A DNA stretch of 64,000 bases, taken from positions 434,001 through 498,000 of the forward strand of contig NZ_JAMZCY010000001.1 of assembly GCF_024519285.1 (NCBI RefSeq). The letters run 5' to 3'. The DNA comes from Cohnella sp. WQ 127256 (GTDB lineage: Bacteria > Bacillota > Bacilli > Paenibacillales > Paenibacillaceae). The notes beneath the pieces were generated by a model, which saw only the letters and a program-made list of their open reading frames with translations, was not told the origin of the DNA and did no database searches. Below, in pieces: positions 30,106 to 38,584 of the stretch (the first letter of the stretch is position 1; each line of letters begins with the position of its first letter). Position numbers and translations under genes: made by a program.

Positions 30106-31536
30106 ATGAAAAAATTAAAGCTAGGGTACGCGCCAACGCGTCGTTTCACATTTAGCGAAGAGGATGCTTTTAAGTATAAGGTGCTTATCCGAGAGAAGAT
30201 GGATTCCTTTGGAATGGACATCGATATTGTTGACCTAGAGGGTCTGAATTCAGAAGGCTTGCTCTATGATGATCACATCAACGCGGATCAAATTGCAGAG
30301 CGCTTCAAGCAACAAAATGTGGATGCGGTATTTTTCCCGCATTGCAACTTCGGTACGGAGGATACAGTCGCCCGTGTAGCTAAAAGCCTGGGCAAGCCCG
30401 TATTGCTATGGGGTCCAAGAGATGAAGCGCCATTAGAGGATGGAATGCGGTTACGCGATACCCAATGTGGACTTTTTGCCACGGGTAAGGTGCTACGTCG
30501 ATTCAATGTACCTTTTACTTACATCACGAATAGCAGAGTGAATGACCCTGTCTTCGAAAGAGGATTCAAAAATTTCGTATCGGCGGCTAACGTCGTTCGG
30601 CAATTCCGAAAGCTGCGTATTCTGCAGATTGGTCCACGTCCTCATTCTTTCTGGACGATGATGTGTAATGAAGGAGAGCTGCTGGAGCGTTTCGGAATTG
30701 AGCTGTACCCGATCACTCTTGTGGATATAACGAAAGCCGCGAAAAACCAAGAGAAGAAAAACAGCACAGAGATGCAAGAGGCGATAACTTATATACGCGA
30801 GAAGCTTGATATTTCTGAAGTGACGGACGATGATGTACGCCGAGTAGCTGCGTTAAAAGTTGCGATGAAGAAGTATGCGATAGATACGGGGAGCACTGCG
30901 ATTGCCATTCAATGCTGGTCCTCCCTGCAAGATGCGATTGGAATCATGCCATGCCTAGCGAATGCACTACTCACAGACGAGCAGATCCCAGTTACCTGTG
31001 AAACGGATATCCATGGTGCGATCACATCTATCATGGTGCAGGCTGCAGCGATGAACGAAGCACCAACCTTTTTCGCAGATTTAACGATTCGCCATCCTGA
31101 GAATGCAAATGGAGAGCTGTTATTTCATTGTGGGAACTTCCCTGTATCCTTATCTGTTGAAGATAAGCCGAAGATGCGCAAGCATTTTCTATTCGATGAC
31201 CATGCACCGGGAACACACGAAGGTGAGATTCGAGGAGGGGATATGACGCTGGCTCGATTTGACGGCGATCATGGAGAATATCAGCTGTTCCTTGGCAAAG
31301 CTCGTGGGATTCAAGGTCCTTACACTCGTGGCTCCTATGTGTGGGTAGAGGTCAATGATTGGCCGTTGTGGGAAGAGAAGCTGGTTAAAGGTCCTTATGT
31401 TCATCATTCCGTTGGGATTCATGCAAATGTTATTCCTTCTTTATATGAAGCGTGCTCCTACATCCCAGGCTTAACGCCAGATCCTGTTGATCCGACAGAG
31501 GCGCAAATTCAAGCTTGGCTGAGAGGAAGTGTATGA
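30106..31536 (+). CDS. L-fucose/L-arabinose isomerase-fold sugar isomerase
   Basis: A 476-residue protein of the FucI/AraA-like isomerase superfamily. The N-terminal half has the Rossmann-type layout (VDAVFFPHCNFGTEDTVARVAK, KPVLLWGPRDEAP). The middle has LRILQIGPRPHSFWTMMCNEGELLERFG and STAIAIQCWSSLQ. The C-terminal domain has CETDIHGAITSIMVQ, a Glu/Asp cluster suited to Mn binding, and HCGNFP. Such enzymes convert an aldose into the ketose. The next genes are a split transketolase and an FGGY kinase, so the product is probably phosphorylated and cleaved by transketolase. A D-apiose to D-apulose step is the leading guess; other aldoses are possible. The stop overlaps the next gene's ATG. Confidence 0.8.
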   Translation: MKKLKLGYAPTRRFTFSEEDAFKYKVLIREKMDSFGMDIDIVDLEGLNSEGLLYDDHINADQIAERFKQQNVDAVFFPHCNFGTEDTVARVAKSLGKPVLLWGPRDEAPLEDGMRLRDTQCGLFATGKVLRRFNVPFTYITNSRVNDPVFERGFKNFVSAANVVRQFRKLRILQIGPRPHSFWTMMCNEGELLERFGIELYPITLVDITKAAKNQEKKNSTEMQEAITYIREKLDISEVTDDDVRRVAALKVAMKKYAIDTGSTAIAIQCWSSLQDAIGIMPCLANALLTDEQIPVTCETDIHGAITSIMVQAAAMNEAPTFFADLTIRHPENANGELLFHCGNFPVSLSVEDKPKMRKHFLFDDHAPGTHEGEIRGGDMTLARFDGDHGEYQLFLGKARGIQGPYTRGSYVWVEVNDWPLWEEKLVKGPYVHHSVGIHANVIPSLYEACSYIPGLTPDPVDPTEAQIQAWLRGSV

Positions 31537-32402
31537 GGATGACTACGACAGAAAACCTGCGTAATAAATCTCTACAAATCCGCATGGACCTGCTTCGACT
31601 GATTCATGGAGCAAAGATGGGGCATACCGGAGGCTCGCTTAGTAACACAGATGTATTGACAGCATTGTATTATCGCGTCATGCGCCATGATCCGCTTAAT
31701 CCGAAATGGCCGGATCGGGATCGTTTTATAGCGAGTAAGGGTCACTCTGTAGAGTCGCTCTGGTGTATACTCGCCGATCTCGGTTATTTCCCCAAGGAGG
31801 AGCTTTCTACTTTCTGTCAGTTCGGCACTCGCCTAATTGGTCATCCGAATAACAAGGTGCCAGGGATTGAGATGAATACGGGAGCACTCGGTCACGGCTT
31901 GTCCGTTTCCGTTGGAATGGCACTCGCCGCACGGAAGGATAGCAGACCTACCCGGGTGTTCTGCCTGATGGGTGACGGAGAGCAAGCGGAGGGCTCCGTA
32001 TGGGAAGCCGCGATGGCTGGTGCTCATTATAAGCTAGATAATCTCGTGGGTATTATCGACCGTAATCGGCTGCAGATTAGTGGTTCCACAGAGGATGTCA
32101 TGGGAATTGATCCTCTTGATAAGAAGTGGGAAGCCTTTGGTTGGAACGTTGTATCTATTGATGGACATGACTATGACCAACTGGTTCACACGTTCGAATC
32201 TGCGCCGCAGGTAGCCGGTAAACCTACGCTTGTCATTGCGAATACGATTAAGGGCAAAGGCGTATCCTTCGCTGAAAATGTTCCAGAATGGCATCATCAT
32301 GTTCCGAATGATGCAGAGCTGCAGCGAGCTATTGATGAGCTGACAGCAGCGCTTACGAATCAGGCAGAAGGGAGTGTTCCTACTCATGCAAACCATTCCT
32401 AA
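31533..32402 (+). CDS. Transketolase, N-terminal (TPP-binding) subunit
   Basis: A 289-residue subunit carrying the thiamine-diphosphate domain: MGHTGGSLSNTDVLTALYY, DRFIASKGHSVESLW, LGHGLSVSVGMALAAR and the Mg/TPP motif GDGEQAEGSVWEAAM-to-IDRNRLQ. GAGAGGAAG precedes the ATG at 31533, which overlaps the previous stop; ATG 31539 is also possible. Split transketolases work as a pair with the next gene. Two-gene transketolases are used in some sugar-specific pathways, including apulose-4-phosphate transketolase (AptA/AptB), as well as in ordinary pentose metabolism. The local isomerase and kinase argue for a pathway-specific role. Confidence 0.92.
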   Translation: MRMTTTENLRNKSLQIRMDLLRLIHGAKMGHTGGSLSNTDVLTALYYRVMRHDPLNPKWPDRDRFIASKGHSVESLWCILADLGYFPKEELSTFCQFGTRLIGHPNNKVPGIEMNTGALGHGLSVSVGMALAARKDSRPTRVFCLMGDGEQAEGSVWEAAMAGAHYKLDNLVGIIDRNRLQISGSTEDVMGIDPLDKKWEAFGWNVVSIDGHDYDQLVHTFESAPQVAGKPTLVIANTIKGKGVSFAENVPEWHHHVPNDAELQRAIDELTAALTNQAEGSVPTHANHS

Positions 32403-33336
32403 TCGTCAGGCCATGTGCGAGAAGCTATTGGAGCTGGCTCAAACAGATAGAGATATTATGGTGCTGACGAGCGATTCTCGTGGGTCTGCGGCTATGGCAC
32501 CTTTTGCGAAGCAATATCCAGACCAATTCGTAGAGACAGGGATCGCTGAACAGAATATTGTAGGTATCGCATCCGGGCTAGCACACAGTGGTAAAATACC
32601 TTTTGTTACCTCACCTGCATGTTTCCTGAGCATGCGCAGCATCGAGCAAATCAAAGTTGATGTCGCCTATTCGGGGACTAACGTTAAGCTTATTGGTATT
32701 AGCGGAGGCGTGAGCTACGGAGCGCTGGGCATGTCGCATCATTCCTTGCAGGATTATGCGGTAACACGGGCGATCCCAGGTTTAGCGGTTGTTGTTCCTG
32801 CGGATCGGCATGAGACGAAGAAGCTGACGGAGGCTCTCGTTAAGCATGATGGCGGCGTATATGTCCGAATTGGTCGTAATCCGGTTGAAGACGTCTATGA
32901 GTCGGAGGATTATGAGTTCGAGATCGGCAAGGCGGTTCAAATGAAAAATGGCGAACATTTGACTTTAATTGCAGTAGGTGAAACCGTCCGGATCGCATTA
33001 GATGCAGCTGAGCTCATGGCGAAGCAGGGCATTCACGCGCGGGTGCTTAATATGCATACGATTAAGCCGCTTGATGTGGAAGCTATACTTAGTGCGGCAA
33101 GGGAAACAGGCTTGATTATTACGCTGGAGGAGCATAGCATCTATGGGGGGCTGGGCGCGGCTGTTGCCGAAGTCACCTCCAGCTCATGTCCAGTACCGGT
33201 TCATATTCTCGGGATTCCTGACGAGCCGGCTATTGCGGGTAAGACTTCTGAAATTTTCCGCCATTATGGACTCTCAGCAGAGAATGTATTAGCAATCGCT
33301 CAAGAGCGGCTTGCGAAGAAGGAGCAGCAGAGATGA
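32386..33336 (+). CDS. Transketolase, C-terminal (pyrimidine-binding) subunit
   Basis: The partner subunit, 316 residues. It has the pyrimidine domain (DSRGSAAMAPFAKQYPDQFVETGIAEQNIVGIASGLA, with the catalytic Glu in GIAEQN), YGALGMSHHSLQDYAV, and the C-terminal domain (LITLEEHSIYGGLG). The ATG at 32386 has AAGGGAG about 11 bases upstream. It lies inside the end of the previous gene, so translation is coupled. The stop overlaps the start of the kinase. The two subunits would transfer a two-carbon unit from the kinase product to an aldose phosphate. Confidence 0.92.
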   Translation: MQTIPNRQAMCEKLLELAQTDRDIMVLTSDSRGSAAMAPFAKQYPDQFVETGIAEQNIVGIASGLAHSGKIPFVTSPACFLSMRSIEQIKVDVAYSGTNVKLIGISGGVSYGALGMSHHSLQDYAVTRAIPGLAVVVPADRHETKKLTEALVKHDGGVYVRIGRNPVEDVYESEDYEFEIGKAVQMKNGEHLTLIAVGETVRIALDAAELMAKQGIHARVLNMHTIKPLDVEAILSAARETGLIITLEEHSIYGGLGAAVAEVTSSSCPVPVHILGIPDEPAIAGKTSEIFRHYGLSAENVLAIAQERLAKKEQQR

Positions 33337-34829
33337 ACGGCTCAATTCTGCTAACGATTGATCAGAGCACGACAGGAACCAAGGCGATCTTGACGAATCA
33401 TGAGGGGCGCATCGTGAGCAAGCTCGCGATGCCCCATCAGCAATACTATCCTCAAGAGGGTTGGGTGGAGCACGACCCAATGGAGCTCTATCATAATGTG
33501 AAGTCTGTCATTCGAGGTGTGCTCACCCAAGCCGATTTGTCTCCCGCGGAAATTGCGGGAATTACGATTACGAATCAACGAGAGACAGCGTTAATCTGGA
33601 ATAGGAAAACAGGCTTGCCAGAAGCGAATGCCATTGTATGGCAATGTCGTCGGACCGCAGATTTCTGCGACCGATTGAAGGCAGAAGGTAAAGAAGCCTT
33701 TGTACAAGCCAAAACAGGCTTGCTGCTCGATCCCTACTTCTCTGCAGCGAAATGGCGCTGGCTGCTTGATCATCATTCGACTGACCACACCATTGCTGAC
33801 CTCATGGCAGGCACGATCGATAGCTGGCTACTATGGAAGCTAACAGGTGGGCGTGTTCATGCAACCGATTACACGAATGCGAGCAGAACGCAGTTATTTA
33901 ATATTCATACGTTACAATGGGATGAGGAGCTGGCTGAACTCTTCGGTGTACCCTTGAGTATTCTGCCGCAGGTTTACCCAAGTGATCACTTGTTTGGACG
34001 GATTGATGAGCCCGAGCTGTTTCCCGAGGGCGCACAGATTGCAGGCGTGATCGGAGATTCGCAAGGTGCCTTATTCGGACAGCAGTGTATCCATTCTGGT
34101 ATGGCCAAAGGAACGTTCGGCACTGGCACATCGATTCTCATGAATGTGGGTGAGAAGCCGATTCAGGCGTCGGGCGGCTTAGTATCTGCTATCGCCTGGG
34201 GTGTCGGTGGACGTGTAGAATATGCGCTAGAAGCGATCATTCATTCGACAGGAGACAGCTTGAACTGGGCTCGTGATCAGATGGGGTTATACCGCACCTT
34301 TGAAGAGCTTGAAGAGATGATCACCGCCATCCCGGATACCGGCGGCGTGTACCTAGTGCCGGCCTTCGTCGGCCTCGGCGCACCTCATTGGAACCCGCGC
34401 GCTCGCGCAGCCTTCGTCGGAATGAACCGTTCCTCCGATCGCCGCCATCTGCTTCGCGCCACAGTCGAGAGCATCGCTTATCAGGTGACGGACGCCGTCC
34501 GTCTACTGGAGCGACATACGGGCATGCACCTCGCCGAGCTTCGCGTCGACGGGGGTGCAACGACGAATGGAACATTGATGCAGCTCCAGGCGGATCTGCT
34601 TAATGTTCCGGTCGTTTCTTCCGAGACCGCGGAGCTGTCCGCGCTCGGCTCGGCTTACATCGGCGGGCTAGCGCTCGGCGTATGGGCTAACGAACAAGAG
34701 CTGGCTAGCTTCTATCGCAAGCGGCAGACGTATATTCCTCATATGGATGAGGAAGAACGCAGTCGCCTAGACAAAGGCTGGCAAGCCGCGCTCAAGGGAG
34801 TTCTTACCGCAGAAGCGGCATTAAATTAA
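33333..34829 (+). CDS. FGGY-family carbohydrate kinase, glycerol-kinase-like
   Basis: A 498-residue FGGY kinase. Motifs are TIDQSTTGTKAIL (phosphate-binding loop), ITNQRETALIWNRKTG, AIVWQCRRTADFC, DPYFSAAKWRWLL, GTFGTGTSILMN and the C-terminal signature RVDGGATTNGTLMQLQADLLNVPV. It most resembles glycerol kinase, including the Arg-Glu, Trp and Tyr positions for glycerol. Glycerol kinase normally reads GDQQAALFGQ; here it is GDSQGALFGQ, and this site contacts the substrate. No glpF or glpD is nearby. In this operon it would phosphorylate the ketose made by the isomerase before transketolase action, as apulose kinase does. The start overlaps the transketolase stop by four bases. Confidence 0.88.
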   Translation: MNGSILLTIDQSTTGTKAILTNHEGRIVSKLAMPHQQYYPQEGWVEHDPMELYHNVKSVIRGVLTQADLSPAEIAGITITNQRETALIWNRKTGLPEANAIVWQCRRTADFCDRLKAEGKEAFVQAKTGLLLDPYFSAAKWRWLLDHHSTDHTIADLMAGTIDSWLLWKLTGGRVHATDYTNASRTQLFNIHTLQWDEELAELFGVPLSILPQVYPSDHLFGRIDEPELFPEGAQIAGVIGDSQGALFGQQCIHSGMAKGTFGTGTSILMNVGEKPIQASGGLVSAIAWGVGGRVEYALEAIIHSTGDSLNWARDQMGLYRTFEELEEMITAIPDTGGVYLVPAFVGLGAPHWNPRARAAFVGMNRSSDRRHLLRATVESIAYQVTDAVRLLERHTGMHLAELRVDGGATTNGTLMQLQADLLNVPVVSSETAELSALGSAYIGGLALGVWANEQELASFYRKRQTYIPHMDEEERSRLDKGWQAALKGVLTAEAALN

Positions 34830-34851
34830 CGAATCTAAGGAGTCGGTACAT

Positions 34852-35775
34852 ATGATCATGCCCTTCCAGATCGCCGATAACAAAAGAATACGCGTCATCA
34901 TAAATACGGATCCAGCGAACGAAGCTGATGATCAATATGCGATCGTACATGCGCTACTGACGCCAAGGTTCCACATTGCTGGAATCATCGCAGCACACTT
35001 CGGTACACGTACGACAACGACGATGGAGGAATCGTATGCGGAAGCAAGTAAGGTGCTGAAGCTAATGGATATGGAACATACTGTTCCACTCTATAAGGGT
35101 GCTCCACATGCGCTTGAGAATGAGTCGATCCCCGTTATCTCTGAAGGTGCCGAGCTGATTATCCGTGAGGCGCTGAAGGATGATCCGTTACCGTTGTACG
35201 TCATTTTCCTCGGTCCGCTAACGGATCTGGCTTCCGCTTATTTAATGGAGCCTCAAATTGCAGACAAGTTAACAGCGGTTTGGATTGGAGGCGGAACGTA
35301 TCCACATGGTGCAGAGGAATTTAATTTACAAAACGATATTAAAGCAGCGAATATCGTGTTCCAATCTCCGATACCGTTGTGGCAGGTTCCTAAGAACGTC
35401 TATTCCATGATCCGGGTTAGCTTGGCTGAGCTAGCGGTTAGAGTTCGTCCCTATGGAGAAATCGGGAAGTATTTGTACGAGCAGTTAGTCGAATTCAACC
35501 TATTACCGAGACATCATGCGAGGTGGCCTAAAGGTGAGATGTGGATGCTTGGGGATTCTCCCGCAGTGTCGCTTCTGATCGATGATCACACATTCGAATA
35601 CGACTTGCGCAAGGCCCCATATATTCGCGAGGATATGAGCTATGAGGACCGGGAGGATGGACGAATCATCCGAGTTTATCGCTATGTAGATTCCAGGTTC
35701 ACACTTGAGGACATGTACGCTAAGCTAGTATTGTTCCATGCTTACAACGAAGAGAAGGGGAGAACGCCATCATGA
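34852..35775 (+). CDS. Inosine/uridine-preferring nucleoside hydrolase-like protein
   Basis: A 307-residue member of the nucleoside hydrolase superfamily. The usual DTDPGxDD calcium site is replaced by NTDPANEADDQYAI near residues 18-31, two residues longer, a version seen in a distinct clade. Other family parts are YVIFLGPLTDLASAYL, VWIGGGTYP and EFNLQNDIKAANIVFQ. Family enzymes remove ribose from nucleosides. Here it lies between a sugar kinase and a rhamnosidase, and no purine or pyrimidine genes are close. A furanoside that is not a nucleoside is therefore a fair alternative substrate. AAGGAG precedes the ATG. The stop overlaps the next ATG. Confidence 0.82.
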   Translation: MIMPFQIADNKRIRVIINTDPANEADDQYAIVHALLTPRFHIAGIIAAHFGTRTTTTMEESYAEASKVLKLMDMEHTVPLYKGAPHALENESIPVISEGAELIIREALKDDPLPLYVIFLGPLTDLASAYLMEPQIADKLTAVWIGGGTYPHGAEEFNLQNDIKAANIVFQSPIPLWQVPKNVYSMIRVSLAELAVRVRPYGEIGKYLYEQLVEFNLLPRHHARWPKGEMWMLGDSPAVSLLIDDHTFEYDLRKAPYIREDMSYEDREDGRIIRVYRYVDSRFTLEDMYAKLVLFHAYNEEKGRTPS

Positions 35776-38495
35776 CACTTAAAATAGTAGGCTGCAAAAC
35801 AGAATATGCGATCAATCCGCTCGGGCTAAGTACACTTGCGCCCCGTCTTTTCTGGAGAATAGAAACCGAGGAGCAAGCTGTACGACAAACCGCTTATCAG
35901 ATTCTCGTAGCCTCATCCCAACAGCAGCTTGATCTTAACGATGCCGATATGTGGGATAGCGGTAAAGTGGCTACCAGCAAATCCATTCAGATTGTATATG
36001 AAGGTAAAACGCTTAAGCAGGAAGGCGTTTATTATTGGAAGGTTCGTGTTTGGGATGGCGAAGATCAGCAATCCGAATGGAGCGAGTCTGCATTCTGGAG
36101 TATTGGATTGCTCTCTCGTCTGGCTTGGAAGGGGAAATGGATCGGACGTAAGCCTGTGACGAATGTAATTTCCGAGGACGCTTCGGGATCAGATGAACAT
36201 AAACCTGAACTGGAGAAGCAGCTATTGCCCTCCCCTTATTTACGTAAAACATTCGCAATTCGCGGTCCTATTAAGCGCGCAACTGCCTATGCGACCGCAC
36301 TTGGTGTCTATAAGTTAAGTGTAAACGGTGCCCGCGTGGGTGGAGATTGGTTCGCACCGGGATGGACGGACTACAACGTTCGTACGCAAGTGCAAGCCTA
36401 CGATATTACGGGACAGCTGCAAGCGGGCGACAATACGTTCAACGTTATTTTGGGAGATGGCTGGTATTCAGGGACGGTTGGATTTCTAGGCGATAAAGTA
36501 TATGGAGAAAGACCTTTTTTCCTCCTGCAGACGAACATCGAGTATGAAGACGGAAGCCGCGACAGCGTAGTTACCGATGGTAGCTGGGCAGTGACAACAG
36601 GTCCGATCCTCTATTCTGACATGATCAAAGGTGAAACCTATGACGCGACGAAGGAACTGAGCGGCTGGGACACGACTAACTATGACGACTCTGCTTGGGA
36701 GAAGCCAGATGTACGTCCAGGTTACAATGGGGTTCTGAGCGCAACTCTCGAACCTCCTATACGGACGACAGAAGTTCTTAAGCCGATCAGTATTCGTAAG
36801 ACAGACATCGGAACCTATATTTATGATATGGGACAAAATATGGTGGGCTGGACGGAAGTGAAGGTTAACGGTAAGCGCGGAACGCGAATTACGTTAAGTC
36901 ATGCGGAAATGCTTAATCCGGACGGTTCGATGTATTTGGATAACTTACGTGTGGCTGTTCAGCAGAATCATTATATCCTTAAGGGCGAAGGAGAAGAGCG
37001 CTACGAGCCGAACTTCACCTTCCACGGCTTCCGATATGTCGAGCTGATCGGCTATCCGGGTGAAGCTGATCTCGACACGATTGTCGGCAAGGTAGTCCAT
37101 TCCGATACGCCTAAAACCGGAAGTCTGCGTACTTCAGATGAGAAGATAAATAAGCTTTATTCGAATATTACGTGGGGACAGAGAGGCAACTTCCTATCGG
37201 TTCCAACGGATTGTCCTCAACGCGATGAGCGACTGGGGTGGACGGGTGATGCGCAAATATTTGCTCGTACAGCATCCTATAACATGGATGTCTCGCAATT
37301 TTTCACTAAGTTCTATCAGGATATGCTAGATTGCCAGCTTCCTTCAGGGGCATTCACCGATGTCGCTCCGGATGCAGGATGGATTCGGCATAAAATGTGG
37401 AACACGAGACTGAATTGGTATGCGCCGGACAATTCGGGCTGGGGGGATGCAGGTGTCGTTATTCCATGGACTCTGTATCTGATGTACGGGGATACGCGTA
37501 TTCTAGAGGCTAACTATGGCGCTATGGAACGTTGGGTTGAATATTTGCGTTGCAGCACAGATAACCTTGTTCGTCCGGACTATGCCAATTATGGAGACTG
37601 GTTATCGATTGGCGCGGATACGCCTAATGAAGTGCTTGCTACAGCTTATTTTGCTTACAGCACAAAGCTGCTATCGCGTATTGCAGGTGCGTTAGGAAAA
37701 ACGGATGATGAGGCGCATTATCAAGCCTTGTTCGTGGATATAGCAGCGGCATTCCGAGGTGCATTCGTCGATGAAGCTGGAGTTATTCGAGGTCACACCC
37801 AAACCGTATATGTACTAGCGCTACAATTTGGATTATTGACCGATGAGCTCCGAGAGAAGGCTGTTGCACACCTGACAGCGGATATTAAACAGCGAGGTGA
37901 TCGATTGTCTACGGGATTCCTAGGGGTAGGTTACTTGCTTCCTGCACTTACGGATAATGGCCGTCTGGATGTCGCTTATCAGCTGTTAACCCAAGAGGAG
38001 TTTCCTTCTTGGATGTACTCGATCAAGCACGGTGCGACGACCATATGGGAACGTTGGGACGGTTGGACCGAGGACAATGGCTTCCAGACCCCATCCATGA
38101 ACTCCTTCAATCATTACTCTCTTGGTTCCGTCGGGGAATGGATGTATCGATATATGGCAGGGATAGAGACAGACGCAGCGGCATCCGGTTTCCGTCATGC
38201 GATTATTCGCCCCCGTCCGGGTGGAGCACTGACTGAAGTGGAAGCATCCTACGAATCGTTATACGGTACGATCTCTTCGCATTGGGAGCAGGAAAGAAAA
38301 GGAACATTCCGTCTTAAAGTTGTGATTCCTCCGAATACGACCGCTACGGTATGGGTTCCGAAAGGGACGGTTTCCATTAACGGAGGTTCAGCTGGAGACA
38401 CTGCTCTGGCTGGGTGTACAGCCATGGGAGAAGAAGAGAATAGCTTGAAATTCTATATTCCATCGGGCACTTATGAGTTCCTAAGCACTCTATGA
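35772..38495 (+). CDS. Alpha-L-rhamnosidase, GH78
   Basis: A complete 907-residue GH78 enzyme without signal peptide. The order is an N-terminal fibronectin-like domain (TLAPRLFWRIE, WKVRVWDGEDQQSEWS), a carbohydrate-binding beta domain (YKLSVNGARVGGDWFAPGWTDY, GDGWYSGTVGF), a second beta domain (YIYDMGQNMVGW, HAEMLNPDGSMY) and the (alpha/alpha)6 barrel. The barrel holds DCPQRDERLGWTGDAQ with D485/E486, NYGDWLSIGADTPNEV and TTIWERWDGW, where the catalytic acids are found. A C-terminal beta domain follows. It cleaves alpha-L-rhamnosides, for example from rhamnogalacturonan or flavonoid glycosides after import. It is the last gene of the isomerase-transketolase-kinase operon and overlaps the previous gene by four bases, so rhamnose release is tied to that pathway. 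Confidence 0.94.
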   Translation: MTLKIVGCKTEYAINPLGLSTLAPRLFWRIETEEQAVRQTAYQILVASSQQQLDLNDADMWDSGKVATSKSIQIVYEGKTLKQEGVYYWKVRVWDGEDQQSEWSESAFWSIGLLSRLAWKGKWIGRKPVTNVISEDASGSDEHKPELEKQLLPSPYLRKTFAIRGPIKRATAYATALGVYKLSVNGARVGGDWFAPGWTDYNVRTQVQAYDITGQLQAGDNTFNVILGDGWYSGTVGFLGDKVYGERPFFLLQTNIEYEDGSRDSVVTDGSWAVTTGPILYSDMIKGETYDATKELSGWDTTNYDDSAWEKPDVRPGYNGVLSATLEPPIRTTEVLKPISIRKTDIGTYIYDMGQNMVGWTEVKVNGKRGTRITLSHAEMLNPDGSMYLDNLRVAVQQNHYILKGEGEERYEPNFTFHGFRYVELIGYPGEADLDTIVGKVVHSDTPKTGSLRTSDEKINKLYSNITWGQRGNFLSVPTDCPQRDERLGWTGDAQIFARTASYNMDVSQFFTKFYQDMLDCQLPSGAFTDVAPDAGWIRHKMWNTRLNWYAPDNSGWGDAGVVIPWTLYLMYGDTRILEANYGAMERWVEYLRCSTDNLVRPDYANYGDWLSIGADTPNEVLATAYFAYSTKLLSRIAGALGKTDDEAHYQALFVDIAAAFRGAFVDEAGVIRGHTQTVYVLALQFGLLTDELREKAVAHLTADIKQRGDRLSTGFLGVGYLLPALTDNGRLDVAYQLLTQEEFPSWMYSIKHGATTIWERWDGWTEDNGFQTPSMNSFNHYSLGSVGEWMYRYMAGIETDAAASGFRHAIIRPRPGGALTEVEASYESLYGTISSHWEQERKGTFRLKVVIPPNTTATVWVPKGTVSINGGSAGDTALAGCTAMGEEENSLKFYIPSGTYEFLSTL

Positions 38496-38531
38496 GTCTA
38501 GTTTAAATTCGAGCATGAATAGATAACGAAT

Positions 38532-38568
38532 AACCTTCCGGAGAGATCAAGTCTTCGGAAGGTTGTTT
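38532..38568 (+). terminator. Terminator after GH78 gene
   Basis: AACCTTCCGGAGA pairs with TCTTCGGAAGGTT over 13 bases around loop GATCAAG, followed by GTTT. It lies 16 bases before the next kinase gene, so the kinase is probably transcribed from readthrough or a promoter overlapping the hairpin. Confidence 0.75.
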
Positions 38569-38584
38569 ACGTACGGGAGGTGGC

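Noticed and set aside
33333..34829. True glycerol kinase glpK
   Set aside because: No glycerol uptake or dehydrogenase genes nearby, altered substrate loop, and overlap with the transketolase gene. Kept as glycerol-kinase-like without a symbol.
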